Shown: in pieces, positions 7,665 to 14,113 of the stretch
Numbering within the stretch: position 1 is the stretch's first letter
Layout of the letters: every line of letters starts with the position of its first letter
Source of the DNA: Burkholderiaceae bacterium
Lineage (GTDB): Bacteria; Pseudomonadota; Gammaproteobacteria; Burkholderiales; Burkholderiaceae_F
DNA: 15,686 nucleotides
Reading direction: 5' to 3'
Assembly (NCBI GenBank): GCA_013696665.1
Contig: JACCYC010000013.1
Location: forward strand, 1-15,686
The notes under the pieces: generated by a model
Databases searched by the model: none
What the model saw: only the letters and a program-made list of their open reading frames with translations
Told to the model about the DNA's origin: nothing
Translations under genes and position numbers: made by a program

Positions 7665-8636
7665 ATGACGCTCAACCAAATTCAACGGAACACGTGGCTC
7701 GCCCTGGCGAGCTGCGTCTGGTTTCTGACGACCGCCGTCCCGGTCCACGCCGCGGCTCCAGCCGCTAAAACCTCTGCGCCGGGTTACTACCGCATGATGC
7801 TCGGCAATTTTGAGGTAACCGCATTGCTCGACGGGACGATCGACCTCAAGGTGGCCGATCTGCTGACGAACACGACGCCGCCCCGTATCAACACCGCCCT
7901 GGCCCGCAGTTTTTTGAAGGACCCTGTCGAGACATCGGTCAATGTCTACCTGATCAACACCGGCGACAAGCTCGTGATGGTCGATGCAGGCTCGGGCACT
8001 TTCTTTGGACCCACCGTGGGCAAGCTTGTCACCAGCCTGCGGGCCAGTGGTTATCAGCCCGAGCAGGTCGACGAGATCTACATCACGCACATGCATGTCG
8101 ATCATGTGGGCGGCCTGGTCAGCGACGGCAAGATCGTATTTCCGAATGCCATCGTGCGGGCAGATCAGCACGACGCGGACTTTTGGCTCAACAAGGCAAC
8201 GATGGAAGCCGCCCCGAAAGAGGCGCGACCCTTCTTCGAAGGCGCTATGGCAGCCATAAATCCATACGCTGCGGCGGGGAAATTCAAGCCGTTTAGTGGC
8301 AGGACCGAGCTTGTGCCCGGCATCAGCGCTGTCCCCGCGTACGGTCACACGCCCGGCCACAGCGTGGTTGTAGTCGAAAGTCAGGGTGAGCGGCTGGTGC
8401 TATGGGGCGATCTGATGCACGTGGCTGCGGTTCAGTTTGCAGATCCATCGGTAACCATTCGATTCGACATCGATCCCAAGGCGGCAGCCGCGCAGCGTAA
8501 GGCCCAGTACGCCGATGCGGCCAAGCGCCGCCATTGGGTGGCCGCGGCGCATCTGCCGTTTCCGGGTATTGGGCATCTGCGCGCGGACGGCAAGGGCTAC
8601 GACTGGGTGCCGGCGAACTACACAGCGCTGCGCTGA
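7665..8636 (+). CDS. Exported MBL-fold hydrolase, methyl parathion hydrolase/dihydrocoumarin hydrolase family
   Basis: 323 residues: a signal peptide (1-29, cleavage near VHA|AAP), then a metallo-beta-lactamase-fold hydrolase. The dinuclear metal site is complete: THMHVDHVGG (H142, H144, D146, H147), GHTPGH (H228), GDLMH (D249) and AAAHLPF (H296). From the mature N-terminus on (APGYYRMMLG) it can be aligned almost gaplessly with methyl parathion hydrolase (MPH) recalled from memory, including YQPEQVDEIYITHMH and FKPFSG. At the five MPH positions reported to separate it from a dihydrocoumarin-hydrolase ancestor (72, 193, 258, 271, 273), this protein has Leu, deletion, His, Ile and Phe, all ancestral. 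A periplasmic lactonase/aryl-esterase is therefore more likely than an efficient phosphotriesterase. The ATG at 7665 follows CAGGA by 8 bases; the longer frame from 7524 lacks this and would overlap the divergent gene. Confidence 0.9.
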   Translation: MTLNQIQRNTWLALASCVWFLTTAVPVHAAAPAAKTSAPGYYRMMLGNFEVTALLDGTIDLKVADLLTNTTPPRINTALARSFLKDPVETSVNVYLINTGDKLVMVDAGSGTFFGPTVGKLVTSLRASGYQPEQVDEIYITHMHVDHVGGLVSDGKIVFPNAIVRADQHDADFWLNKATMEAAPKEARPFFEGAMAAINPYAAAGKFKPFSGRTELVPGISAVPAYGHTPGHSVVVVESQGERLVLWGDLMHVAAVQFADPSVTIRFDIDPKAAAAQRKAQYADAAKRRHWVAAAHLPFPGIGHLRADGKGYDWVPANYTALR

Positions 8637-8660
8637 TTAGCAACTGCGCTGATCTAGCAA
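8628..8660 (+). repeat. Tandem duplication over the stop codon of the MPH-like gene
   Basis: CTGCGCTGATTAGCAA (8628-8643) is followed directly by CTGCGCTGATCTAGCAA (8644-8660); they differ by a single inserted C. The first copy carries the gene's last codons and TGA stop, and the second lies in the spacer before the VOC gene. Confidence 0.85.
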
Positions 8661-8692
8661 ATACCCAGACTTCCGCACGGGAAAGGCAATCG

Positions 8693-9067
8693 ATGATTCA
8701 CGCAATGAACCACTTCACTGTGCTGGCCGACGACCTCGACCGCTCGTTGGCGTTTTATGTTGGATTGCTGGGTCTAAAGCCCGGGCCGCGGCCTGATCTG
8801 GGTTTTCCGGGCGCGTGGCTGTACGCCGGTGACAGCGCCGTATTGCACATCATTGCGGGCCGCACGCTTCCCGAGCAGCGCGCCGGTGTGCTGGATCACA
8901 TGGCTTTTTCGGCGACTGACCTGCGTGCGGTCAAGGCCAAACTGGACGCCCAGCAAGTCCCCTATGACTTGCGGCGCCAGCGCGGAGCCGGGACCTGGCA
9001 GTTGTTTTGCCACGACCCCAGCGGTGCAAAGGTCGAATTGGACTTCGATCCGACCGAAACCGCCTGA
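8693..9067 (+). CDS. VOC-superfamily protein (glyoxalase/dioxygenase fold)
   Basis: 124-residue single VOC protein, with two beta-alpha-beta-beta-beta modules (about 4-55 and 65-118). The first contains MNHFTVLADDLDRSLAFYVGLLGL. Candidate metal ligands are H7 (MNHF), a His in LHIIAG, H in LDHMAF and E in KVELDF, at the usual ends of the paired modules. The family includes glyoxalase I, extradiol dioxygenases and fosfomycin-resistance enzymes; nothing here picks out one substrate. ATG at 8693 is preceded by AAGG at a 6-base spacing. It starts 56 bases after the MPH-like gene on the same strand, so co-transcription is likely. Confidence 0.85.
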   Translation: MIHAMNHFTVLADDLDRSLAFYVGLLGLKPGPRPDLGFPGAWLYAGDSAVLHIIAGRTLPEQRAGVLDHMAFSATDLRAVKAKLDAQQVPYDLRRQRGAGTWQLFCHDPSGAKVELDFDPTETA

Positions 9068-9140
9068 TTTGATTAATGCGGGTATACGGATCGGCGACCG
9101 GCGACGTTAATAGGGTGCAGCTCAAAACCCAGGAGTTTCA

Positions 9141-9542
9141 ATGAAGCGTTTTCTGTTTCCCGTCCTAATGGCAGCGTCCGCCCTGCCGGCTGTTGCAGCG
9201 GACGTCGGTGTCTCCGTCAATGTAGGACAGCCTGGCTTTTATGGCCGCATTGACATTGGCAACGCACCCCGGCCACAAGTGATCTACGCCCAACCGATCG
9301 TGGTCCGCGAAGTCAGGGTTGCTCAAGCGCCGCAGCCGCTCTACCTGCGCGTACCGCCAGGCCATGCACAAAAATGGTCCAAGCACTGCGATAAATACGA
9401 TGCTTGCGGACGCCCGGTTTATTTCGTCAAGGATGACTGGTACCAGAATGTTTACGCGCCTCACTACCGCCAATCCCACGGCCACCCCTCTGAAAAAGGA
9501 CACGGCAATGGCAAGGGCAAAGGCAAAAGCAAGGACAAGTAG
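9141..9542 (+). CDS. Small exported protein with Gly/Lys/His-rich tail, function unknown
   Basis: 133 residues with a clear signal peptide (1-20, LPAVAA|DV). The mature part has a conserved-looking GQPGFYGRIDIG segment, a Pro/Val/Gln-rich stretch (42-66), then YLRVPPGH, two cysteines in KHCDKYDACGRPVYFVKDDWY (C83 and C89, plausibly a disulfide), and a hydrophilic tail of His, Gly and Lys ending in a GKGKGKSKDK run. I recall similar uncharacterised exported proteins in Burkholderiales; no enzymatic motif is visible. A small periplasmic or cell-surface protein is the most that can be said. AGGAG ends 5 bases before ATG 9141, a strong ribosome binding site. Confidence 0.85.
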   Translation: MKRFLFPVLMAASALPAVAADVGVSVNVGQPGFYGRIDIGNAPRPQVIYAQPIVVREVRVAQAPQPLYLRVPPGHAQKWSKHCDKYDACGRPVYFVKDDWYQNVYAPHYRQSHGHPSEKGHGNGKGKGKSKDK

Positions 9543-9557
9543 CCGTCTGTCGCAACG

Positions 9558-9570
9558 AATTCAATCGCAA
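9558..9570 (+). promoter_or_regulatory. Candidate Ada box upstream of ada
   Basis: AAT-N6-GCAA (AATTCAATCGCAA), the spacing recognised by methylated Ada. As I recall the E. coli ada operator (AATTAAAGCGCAA), 11 of 13 bases agree. It lies 77 bases before the chosen ada ATG, just after the upstream gene ends. No convincing -35/-10 pair is visible downstream of it. Confidence 0.45.
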
Positions 9571-9603
9571 GAGCCGGAGTTCCAGCGCCGCGCTTAGGCC
9601 GTA

Positions 9604-9634
9604 CCTTCCGCCATCGATCAGCGATGGTGGGAGG
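9604..9634 (+). promoter_or_regulatory. 13-bp hairpin covering the ada ribosome binding site
   Basis: The arm 9604-9616 (CCTTCCGCCATCG) pairs with 9622-9634 (CGATGGTGGGAGG) around a 5-base loop, ATCAG: 11 Watson-Crick pairs and 2 G-U pairs, no bulge. The GGGAGG ribosome binding site at 9629-9634 and the in-frame ATG at 9624 are both inside the 3' arm. There is no U-tract, so a Rho-independent terminator is unlikely. It may control ada translation or limit read-through translation. Confidence 0.6.
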
Positions 9635-9647
9635 CGCACAATTGAAC

Positions 9648-10721
9648 ATGACCACGAAATGCGAGACGCTCGCAGCCGCAACCGGGGGCGATTCCCGCTG
9701 GGCCGCGCTCGTGGCACGCGACCCGAAAGCAGACGGTGATTTCTTCTATTCGGTCGCAACGACAGGGGTTTACTGCCGGCTCTCGTGCGCTGCGCGTACG
9801 CCGCGGCGCGAGAACGTAGCGTTTCACTCAACCGCCGACGACGCCGAGCGTGCAGGGTTCCGAGCGTGCCGCCGCTGCAAGCCCGATCAACCTCGACTCG
9901 GTGTGCAACACGCCAACACGATTGCAAAGGTCTGCCGGTTGATAGAAAGCGCGGCGCAGCCGCCCACGCTGCGCGCGCTGGCGAGCAAGGCGGGCTTGAG
10001 CGCGTTCCATTTGCATCGTGTGTTCAAAGCAATCACCGGCGTGACGCCAAAGCAGTACGCGGCAGCGCATCGCGCGCGGCGCGTCAAGGCCGAGCTCGGC
10101 CGTAGCAATACCGTGACCGAAGCGATTTACGACGCGGGCTACAACTCCAACGGTCGCTTTTACGAGAGCTCCAATCAGCTGTTGGGGATGACGCCAACCG
10201 CGTATCGCGACGGCGGCGCCAATACCGACATCCGCTTTGCGGTCGGCGAATGTTCACTCGGCTCAATCCTGGTGGCGGCAAGCTGCATCGGTGTGTGCGC
10301 AATCCTGATGGGTGATGACCCAGACCAACTGGCGCGCGATCTGCAAGACCGATTTCCACGCGCGACACTGGTCGGAGGCAACGCGGATTTCGAACGAATG
10401 GTGGCCAAGGTTGTCGGTTTTGTTGAAGCTCCAGCGCTCGGCCTCGATCTGCCGCTTGACGTGCGCGGCACCGCTTTTCAGCAGCGCGTGTGGAAGGCGT
10501 TAGTCGAAATTCCGGCAGGCACCACTAAAAGCTACCTCGAAGTCGCGCACTGCATCGGCGCAGCGAAGGCAGCCCGCGCGGTAGGCGGCGCGATTGCAGC
10601 CAATCCGCTGGCCGTTGCGATCCCGTGCCACCGTGTCGTTCGTAACGATGGCGCGCTGTCGGGCTATCGTTGGGGTGTCGAGCGCAAGCGCGCGCTTATC
10701 GAGCGAGAAGCGCGCACATAG
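9648..10721 (+). CDS. ada: Bifunctional Ada: O6-methylguanine-DNA methyltransferase and transcriptional activator
   Basis: About 357 residues. The N-terminal Ada zinc domain has C43, C47, C74 and C77 (VYCRLSC, FRACRRC), where the family takes up methyl from DNA phosphotriesters and becomes an activator. Next is an AraC-type helix-turn-helix region (about 95-190, TLRALASKAGLSAFHLHRVF). The C-terminal methyltransferase domain carries the acceptor Cys in IPCHRV (C327), with GYRWGVERK after it. All key residues are intact. Start choice: ATG 9648 gives the typical MTTK N-terminus, but GGGAGG (9629-9634) is 13 bases away. In-frame TTG 9642 sits at a 7-base spacing, and ATG 9624 has no ribosome binding site. 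The site is buried in a hairpin, and a candidate Ada box lies upstream, consistent with autoregulation. Confidence 0.94.
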   Translation: MTTKCETLAAATGGDSRWAALVARDPKADGDFFYSVATTGVYCRLSCAARTPRRENVAFHSTADDAERAGFRACRRCKPDQPRLGVQHANTIAKVCRLIESAAQPPTLRALASKAGLSAFHLHRVFKAITGVTPKQYAAAHRARRVKAELGRSNTVTEAIYDAGYNSNGRFYESSNQLLGMTPTAYRDGGANTDIRFAVGECSLGSILVAASCIGVCAILMGDDPDQLARDLQDRFPRATLVGGNADFERMVAKVVGFVEAPALGLDLPLDVRGTAFQQRVWKALVEIPAGTTKSYLEVAHCIGAAKAARAVGGAIAANPLAVAIPCHRVVRNDGALSGYRWGVERKRALIEREART

Positions 10722-10831
10722 CGGGGGAATTAATGCGTTCGCGGGGCGCGCGCTAGGCCATTTGTCCGACGGTAAACGACAGGGTGCGCCGATAGACTGG
10801 CCACCTATCCGGCACCCTTGGTTTGCCCTCT

Positions 10832-11686
10832 ATGTCAACCTGCCTTCAGTTGCTTCGCTTGCGCACGGTGCTATGCACCGTGCTGGTTATCGCTGGCTTC
10901 AGCGCGAACAGCGCTTTCGGCCAAGGAAACGCGGCCGCCGGCGCGACGCTCTACACGCAAAAAATACTCATTGGCGGCGCGCAACTGAGCTGCCAGGATT
11001 GCCATGGCTTTGCAGGCACATTTCGAGAGCTGCGCTTTCCCGGTCAGAACGAAGCAATGTTGCTGGCGCGAATCAACACGGCAATCAACGGCAACGCCGG
11101 CCAGGTGATGGGTGCGTATTCGGTTTGGACTGCGCAGCAACGCACCGACACTGCAGCACACCTTGCGGTCGCCGTTGCACCGCCCGCACCGCCCCCGTTC
11201 GCACCATTGCCCACCCCGAGCGCATCGCCAAGCCCGGCGATGTTTGCCAGCACTGCAGTCGGCGCCACCAGTCCAGTCGTCGCGATTCTTCTAACCAATA
11301 GCGCCGGGACGGCGATCACACTCGGCAGCCCTGCCGTTGCCGCGGGCACCGGGCAAGTCGCCGATTTCAAAAGCGCTTCCGTTCCAGCCGGCCAGACGAC
11401 GTGCGTCAACAGCGGCATCCTGCAGCCGGGAACGAGCTGCTCGATCGGTTTTGAATTTGCACCCACCGCCGCAGGCGACCGCACCGCGACCTTCAGTGTC
11501 AACTTTATCGGCAACGTTCCAAGTCGGACATTGACACTGCAGGGGACCGCAACCGGCGCCGGTGGCTCAACGGCGCCGACATCTTCGGCCAACGCGCCGT
11601 TGAATGCGGGCGCAGGCGCCCTAGGGTGGATGAATCTGCTTGGCCTGCTTGCGTTGCTTGGAATCGGCGGTACGCGTCGGCGTTAA
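10832..11686 (+). CDS. Secreted c-type cytochrome fused to choice-of-anchor-D domain with C-terminal sorting-like tail
   Basis: 284 residues. Order: signal peptide (1-31, AFGQG); a compact cytochrome c domain with haem motif CQDCH (54-58) and candidate axial M93 (QVMGAY); a Pro/Ala-rich linker (about 115-138); an Ig-like choice-of-anchor-D domain (about 140-245) with TTCVNSG...LQPGTSCSIGFEFAPT and two cysteines; a Gly/Ala/Ser linker; and a tail GALGWMNLLGLLALLGIGGTRRR. The tail has the tripartite form of CTERM sorting signals (Gly motif, hydrophobic helix, Arg cluster), so it may be processed and anchored by a dedicated protease; simple membrane anchoring is the alternative. The role is probably extracytoplasmic electron transfer, partner unknown. 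I chose ATG 10832 over the TTG at 10823; neither has a clear ribosome binding site. A strong terminator follows. Confidence 0.85.
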   Translation: MSTCLQLLRLRTVLCTVLVIAGFSANSAFGQGNAAAGATLYTQKILIGGAQLSCQDCHGFAGTFRELRFPGQNEAMLLARINTAINGNAGQVMGAYSVWTAQQRTDTAAHLAVAVAPPAPPPFAPLPTPSASPSPAMFASTAVGATSPVVAILLTNSAGTAITLGSPAVAAGTGQVADFKSASVPAGQTTCVNSGILQPGTSCSIGFEFAPTAAGDRTATFSVNFIGNVPSRTLTLQGTATGAGGSTAPTSSANAPLNAGAGALGWMNLLGLLALLGIGGTRRR

Positions 11687-11708
11687 CCTGCAGCAAGCTT
11701 TCCCAAAG

Positions 11709-11733
11709 AAGCGCCGCACGCCGGCGCTTTTTT
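11709..11733 (+). terminator. Rho-independent terminator
   Basis: AAGCGCCG (11709-11716) pairs with CGGCGCTT (11722-11729) around a CACGC loop, followed by a run of T to 11733. It begins 22 bases after the cytochrome fusion gene stops and ends 22 bases before the MFS start codon. Confidence 0.93.
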
Positions 11734-11755
11734 ATTTGCGTCTAAATTTCGCTCG

Positions 11756-12976
11756 ATGACGTCGAACCATCCGACCCAGGCAACGCGCAACGCGCGGTTG
11801 CCGGCGGCAATATGGACGCTGGGATTCGTCAGCCTGTTAATGGACATCTCATCCGAGATGATTCACAGCCTGTTGCCGGTGTTTTTAGTCACCACGCTAG
11901 GCGCCAGCGCGCTCGCGGTCGGACTGATCGAAGGTGCAGCCGAGGCCACGGCGATGATCGTCAAGGTGTTCTCGGGCGCGTTGTCTGACTACTGGGGCAA
12001 GCGCAAGGCGCTCGCGGTGTTCGGATATTCAATGGGCGCGCTGTCGAAACCGCTGTTTGCAATCGCTTCGACCACCGGGATGGTCTTCGGTGCGCGCTTC
12101 ATCGACCGGATCGGCAAAGGCATACGCGGGGCGCCGCGTGATGCGCTGGTCGCCGATATCGCGCCACCCGCAATGCGCGGTGCCGCGTTTGGCTTGCGGC
12201 AGTCGCTCGACACGGTCGGCGCGTTTGTCGGGCCGCTGATCGCAATTGGATTGATGCTGATTTGGGCGAACGATTTTCGCGCTGTCTTCTGGGTCGCAGT
12301 AATTCCAGCAGGGCTTGCTGTGGCATTGCTGGTGTTCGGTGTGCGCGAGCCCGGCCGGGAAACTGCAGAGCTGCCGATCAATCCGATCCGTCGTGAAAAC
12401 CTGCGAAAGCTGTCACGTGCCTACTGGTGGGTCGTGGCTATCGGTGCAGTCTTTACGCTGGCGCGCTTTAGTGAAGCGTTTCTCGTGCTGCGCGCGGCGC
12501 AAGGGGGCTTGCAGCTCGCGCTCGTTCCGCTGGTGTTGATCGCGATGAATGTGATCTATGCGCTGACTGCGTATCCGTTCGGGCGCCTGTCGGATCGCTT
12601 CAGTCACCGCTGGCTGCTCGTCTTGGGCCTTACTGTGTTGATCGGTGCCGACATCGTGCTAGCCCTTAGTAACGAATGGCACTGGGTGTGGCTCGGCGTT
12701 TCGCTCTGGGGGCTGCACATGGGCATCACACAGGGGCTGCTCGCGACCATCGTGGCGTCCACCGCGCCGGCCGAGCTGCGCGGAACCGCATTTGGCTTCT
12801 TCAATTTGGTCAGCGGCACTGCACTGCTGGTCGCTAGTGCACTGGCAGGCTTTGTGTGGGATCAATTCGGCGCACCGCAAACTTTCATTGTCGGCGCACT
12901 ATTCAGTGCGATGGCCATCATTGCAATCCTGGTGCGCGGGACTTGCATTAGCGAACGCGCCGATGACGATCGCTGA
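11756..12976 (+). CDS. MFS transporter (12 TM, proton-coupled efflux type)
   Basis: 406-residue major facilitator with about 12 hydrophobic helices in two halves separated by a polar loop (about 198-220). Motif A (GALSDYWGKRKAL, 74-86) follows TM2, with a related GRLSDRFSHR between TM8 and TM9. RFIDRIGKGIRGAPRDALVAD (114-134) is typical of a conserved prokaryotic MFS group annotated only generally. The substrate is unknown. The gene overlaps the downstream dioxygenase by 14 bases, which suggests coupled expression and perhaps export or import of that enzyme's product or substrate. The ATG lies just 22 bases after a terminator U-tract and has no ribosome binding site. Confidence 0.9.
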   Translation: MTSNHPTQATRNARLPAAIWTLGFVSLLMDISSEMIHSLLPVFLVTTLGASALAVGLIEGAAEATAMIVKVFSGALSDYWGKRKALAVFGYSMGALSKPLFAIASTTGMVFGARFIDRIGKGIRGAPRDALVADIAPPAMRGAAFGLRQSLDTVGAFVGPLIAIGLMLIWANDFRAVFWVAVIPAGLAVALLVFGVREPGRETAELPINPIRRENLRKLSRAYWWVVAIGAVFTLARFSEAFLVLRAAQGGLQLALVPLVLIAMNVIYALTAYPFGRLSDRFSHRWLLVLGLTVLIGADIVLALSNEWHWVWLGVSLWGLHMGITQGLLATIVASTAPAELRGTAFGFFNLVSGTALLVASALAGFVWDQFGAPQTFIVGALFSAMAIIAILVRGTCISERADDDR

Positions 12977-13676
12977 CCTGCGTGATCGTGTCGCCTCGGA
13001 AGCGTTCGCATTTGTTCCCGCCGACACTATGCGCCCGCTGATCGGTGCACCGGAGACACTATCCGATTGGCCGCACTTCGTTGCGAGCTGGGACGATCTG
13101 CACCTGGACACATACCTGCCCGACGGCCATCGCTACCGCCGACGTCGCCACGCGATATTGTCGGCGCGCGCGGGCGCGCACACTGCGACGCTGCAGCCGC
13201 ATCAGCCGCATTTCCAAAGCATCGACTACAACCCACTCGTGGGCGGCATCGAGCGCTGGTTCGAGCCGATGGATCCGAAAATCGTCACAGGCCCGACGAT
13301 GCATTCGGTTCTGGCATTCAGCTGCCACCTATTCGGCGCGTTGCGGCCCCAGACGCACTGGAAAATCGAGAGCCATCAGTTTCGCATCGAAGCCCGTTCT
13401 GACGCACCTGGGCGTCCAACGCCCGAGGGGGTGCATCGTGATGGCGTTGACTACGCGCTTGTGCTGCTGATCAATCGCACCAATATAAAAAGCGGCACGA
13501 CTACCGTGCATGATTTGGGCGGCAACCTGCTGGGCGGCTTCACGCTAGCGGCACCGTTCGACACGGCAATCGTCGACGACGCATGGGTCAAGCATGGCGT
13601 TACAGCAGTCGAACCGATCGACGCGACCCAGGCTGCGTATCGTGACGTGCTTGTCGTCACATTCAAGCGCAACTAG
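12963..13676 (+). CDS. 2-oxoglutarate/Fe(II) dioxygenase, amino-acid hydroxylase type (PF10014-like)
   Basis: 237 residues resembling the 2OG-Fe dioxygenase family whose characterised member is Bacillus thuringiensis L-isoleucine 4-hydroxylase (IDO). The iron triad can be read as H158 and D160 in EGVHRDGVDYALVLLINR and H211 in DDAWVKHGVTAV, with R227 (YRDVLVVTF) the expected 2-oxoglutarate carboxylate ligand. The protein should hydroxylate a small molecule, perhaps a free amino acid, with O2 and 2-oxoglutarate; the substrate is inferred only from the family. ATG 12963 is inside the 3' end of the MFS gene (14-base overlap, different frame). The longer frame from 12792 lies within the transporter and is rejected. 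The stop is 8 bases from the end of the convergent thioesterase gene, with no terminator between. Confidence 0.85.
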   Translation: MTIADLRDRVASEAFAFVPADTMRPLIGAPETLSDWPHFVASWDDLHLDTYLPDGHRYRRRRHAILSARAGAHTATLQPHQPHFQSIDYNPLVGGIERWFEPMDPKIVTGPTMHSVLAFSCHLFGALRPQTHWKIESHQFRIEARSDAPGRPTPEGVHRDGVDYALVLLINRTNIKSGTTTVHDLGGNLLGGFTLAAPFDTAIVDDAWVKHGVTAVEPIDATQAAYRDVLVVTFKRN

Positions 13677-13684
13677 GCGCGCCG

Positions 13685-14113
13685 TCAGGAGTTTTTGCGC
13701 ATTACCTTCATGATGCCGCTTGCCACGGCGATCTCCGCGCCTTGGACACTTAGGGACGTTTGCACAAAGACAAGCTCTGCCGTGCGTCGCGCCACACGCG
13801 AGCGGGCTTCGATGAATTGACCCGGCCGCGAAGCGGCAATGAAATGCGTGTCCAGCTGAATCGTCACACATCTCTTGCGATCTACTGCTTCCCACGCCAC
13901 CGCACTCGCAGCCTGATCAATCAGCGTCATTAGCATGCCGCCGTGCACCAGTCCCGCGCGGTTGCCATGTCTCGCGTCTGCGAGCAGACCATAGGCCCAT
14001 GCGTCGGCTTCACGTCGCGCCCACAGCGGGCCCACGACCGAAAAGAAGCCATCGAGCGGGCGTTGCGTCCATCCGTGGTGAGCTGGATCGAAAGGCGATG
14101 CGTCAGCTTCCAT
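13685..14113 (-). CDS. PaaI-type hotdog-fold acyl-CoA thioesterase
   Basis: 142 residues of the hotdog fold, expected to hydrolyse acyl-CoA or aryl-acyl-CoA thioesters in the cytoplasm. The PaaI-type motif GLVHGGMLMTLIDQAAS is at 54-70 (HGG at 57-59, with D67 in the active-site helix), followed by VTIQLDTHFIAASRPGQFIEARSRVARR and a final strand IAVASGIMKVM. The frame is open to 14191, but ATG 14113 gives the normal length, with GGGA about 10 bases upstream and only 11 bases of overlap with the iclR-type gene. It is second in that operon. It may clear CoA thioesters made by the divergent acyl-CoA synthetase. Confidence 0.88.
   Translation of the reverse strand: MEADASPFDPAHHGWTQRPLDGFFSVVGPLWARREADAWAYGLLADARHGNRAGLVHGGMLMTLIDQAASAVAWEAVDRKRCVTIQLDTHFIAASRPGQFIEARSRVARRTAELVFVQTSLSVQGAEIAVASGIMKVMRKNS

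Noticed and set aside
7660..7668. Two-codon mini-ORF ATG AAA TGA overlapping the MPH-like start
   Set aside because: Possible by chance; nothing else suggests start-stop regulation, and the ribosome binding site fits ATG 7665 better.
7638..8360. 240-codon minus-strand open frame opposite the MPH-like gene
   Set aside because: No domain, antisense to a gene with an intact signal peptide and metal site.
7665..8636. Calling the MBL-fold gene an organophosphate hydrolase
   Set aside because: Overall similarity to MPH is high, but all five key specificity positions are in the ancestral lactonase state, so efficient phosphotriesterase activity is not supported.
9604..9634. Reading the ada hairpin as a Rho-independent terminator of the exported-protein gene
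   Set aside because: The stem is strong but is followed by GCGCACAATTG rather than a U-tract.
10722..10831. Promoter for the cytochrome fusion gene (TTGTCC at 10762 with TAGACT at 10793)
   Set aside because: The spacing is 25 bases, too long for a sigma70 promoter; no other convincing pair is visible.
10594..11301. 235-codon plus-strand open frame over the ada end and cytochrome gene
   Set aside because: Composition is Arg/His-rich and motif-free; it conflicts with both real frames, each of which carries diagnostic residues.
13677..13684. Terminator between the convergent dioxygenase and thioesterase genes
   Set aside because: Only 8 bases separate the stops and no hairpin is visible in or near them.
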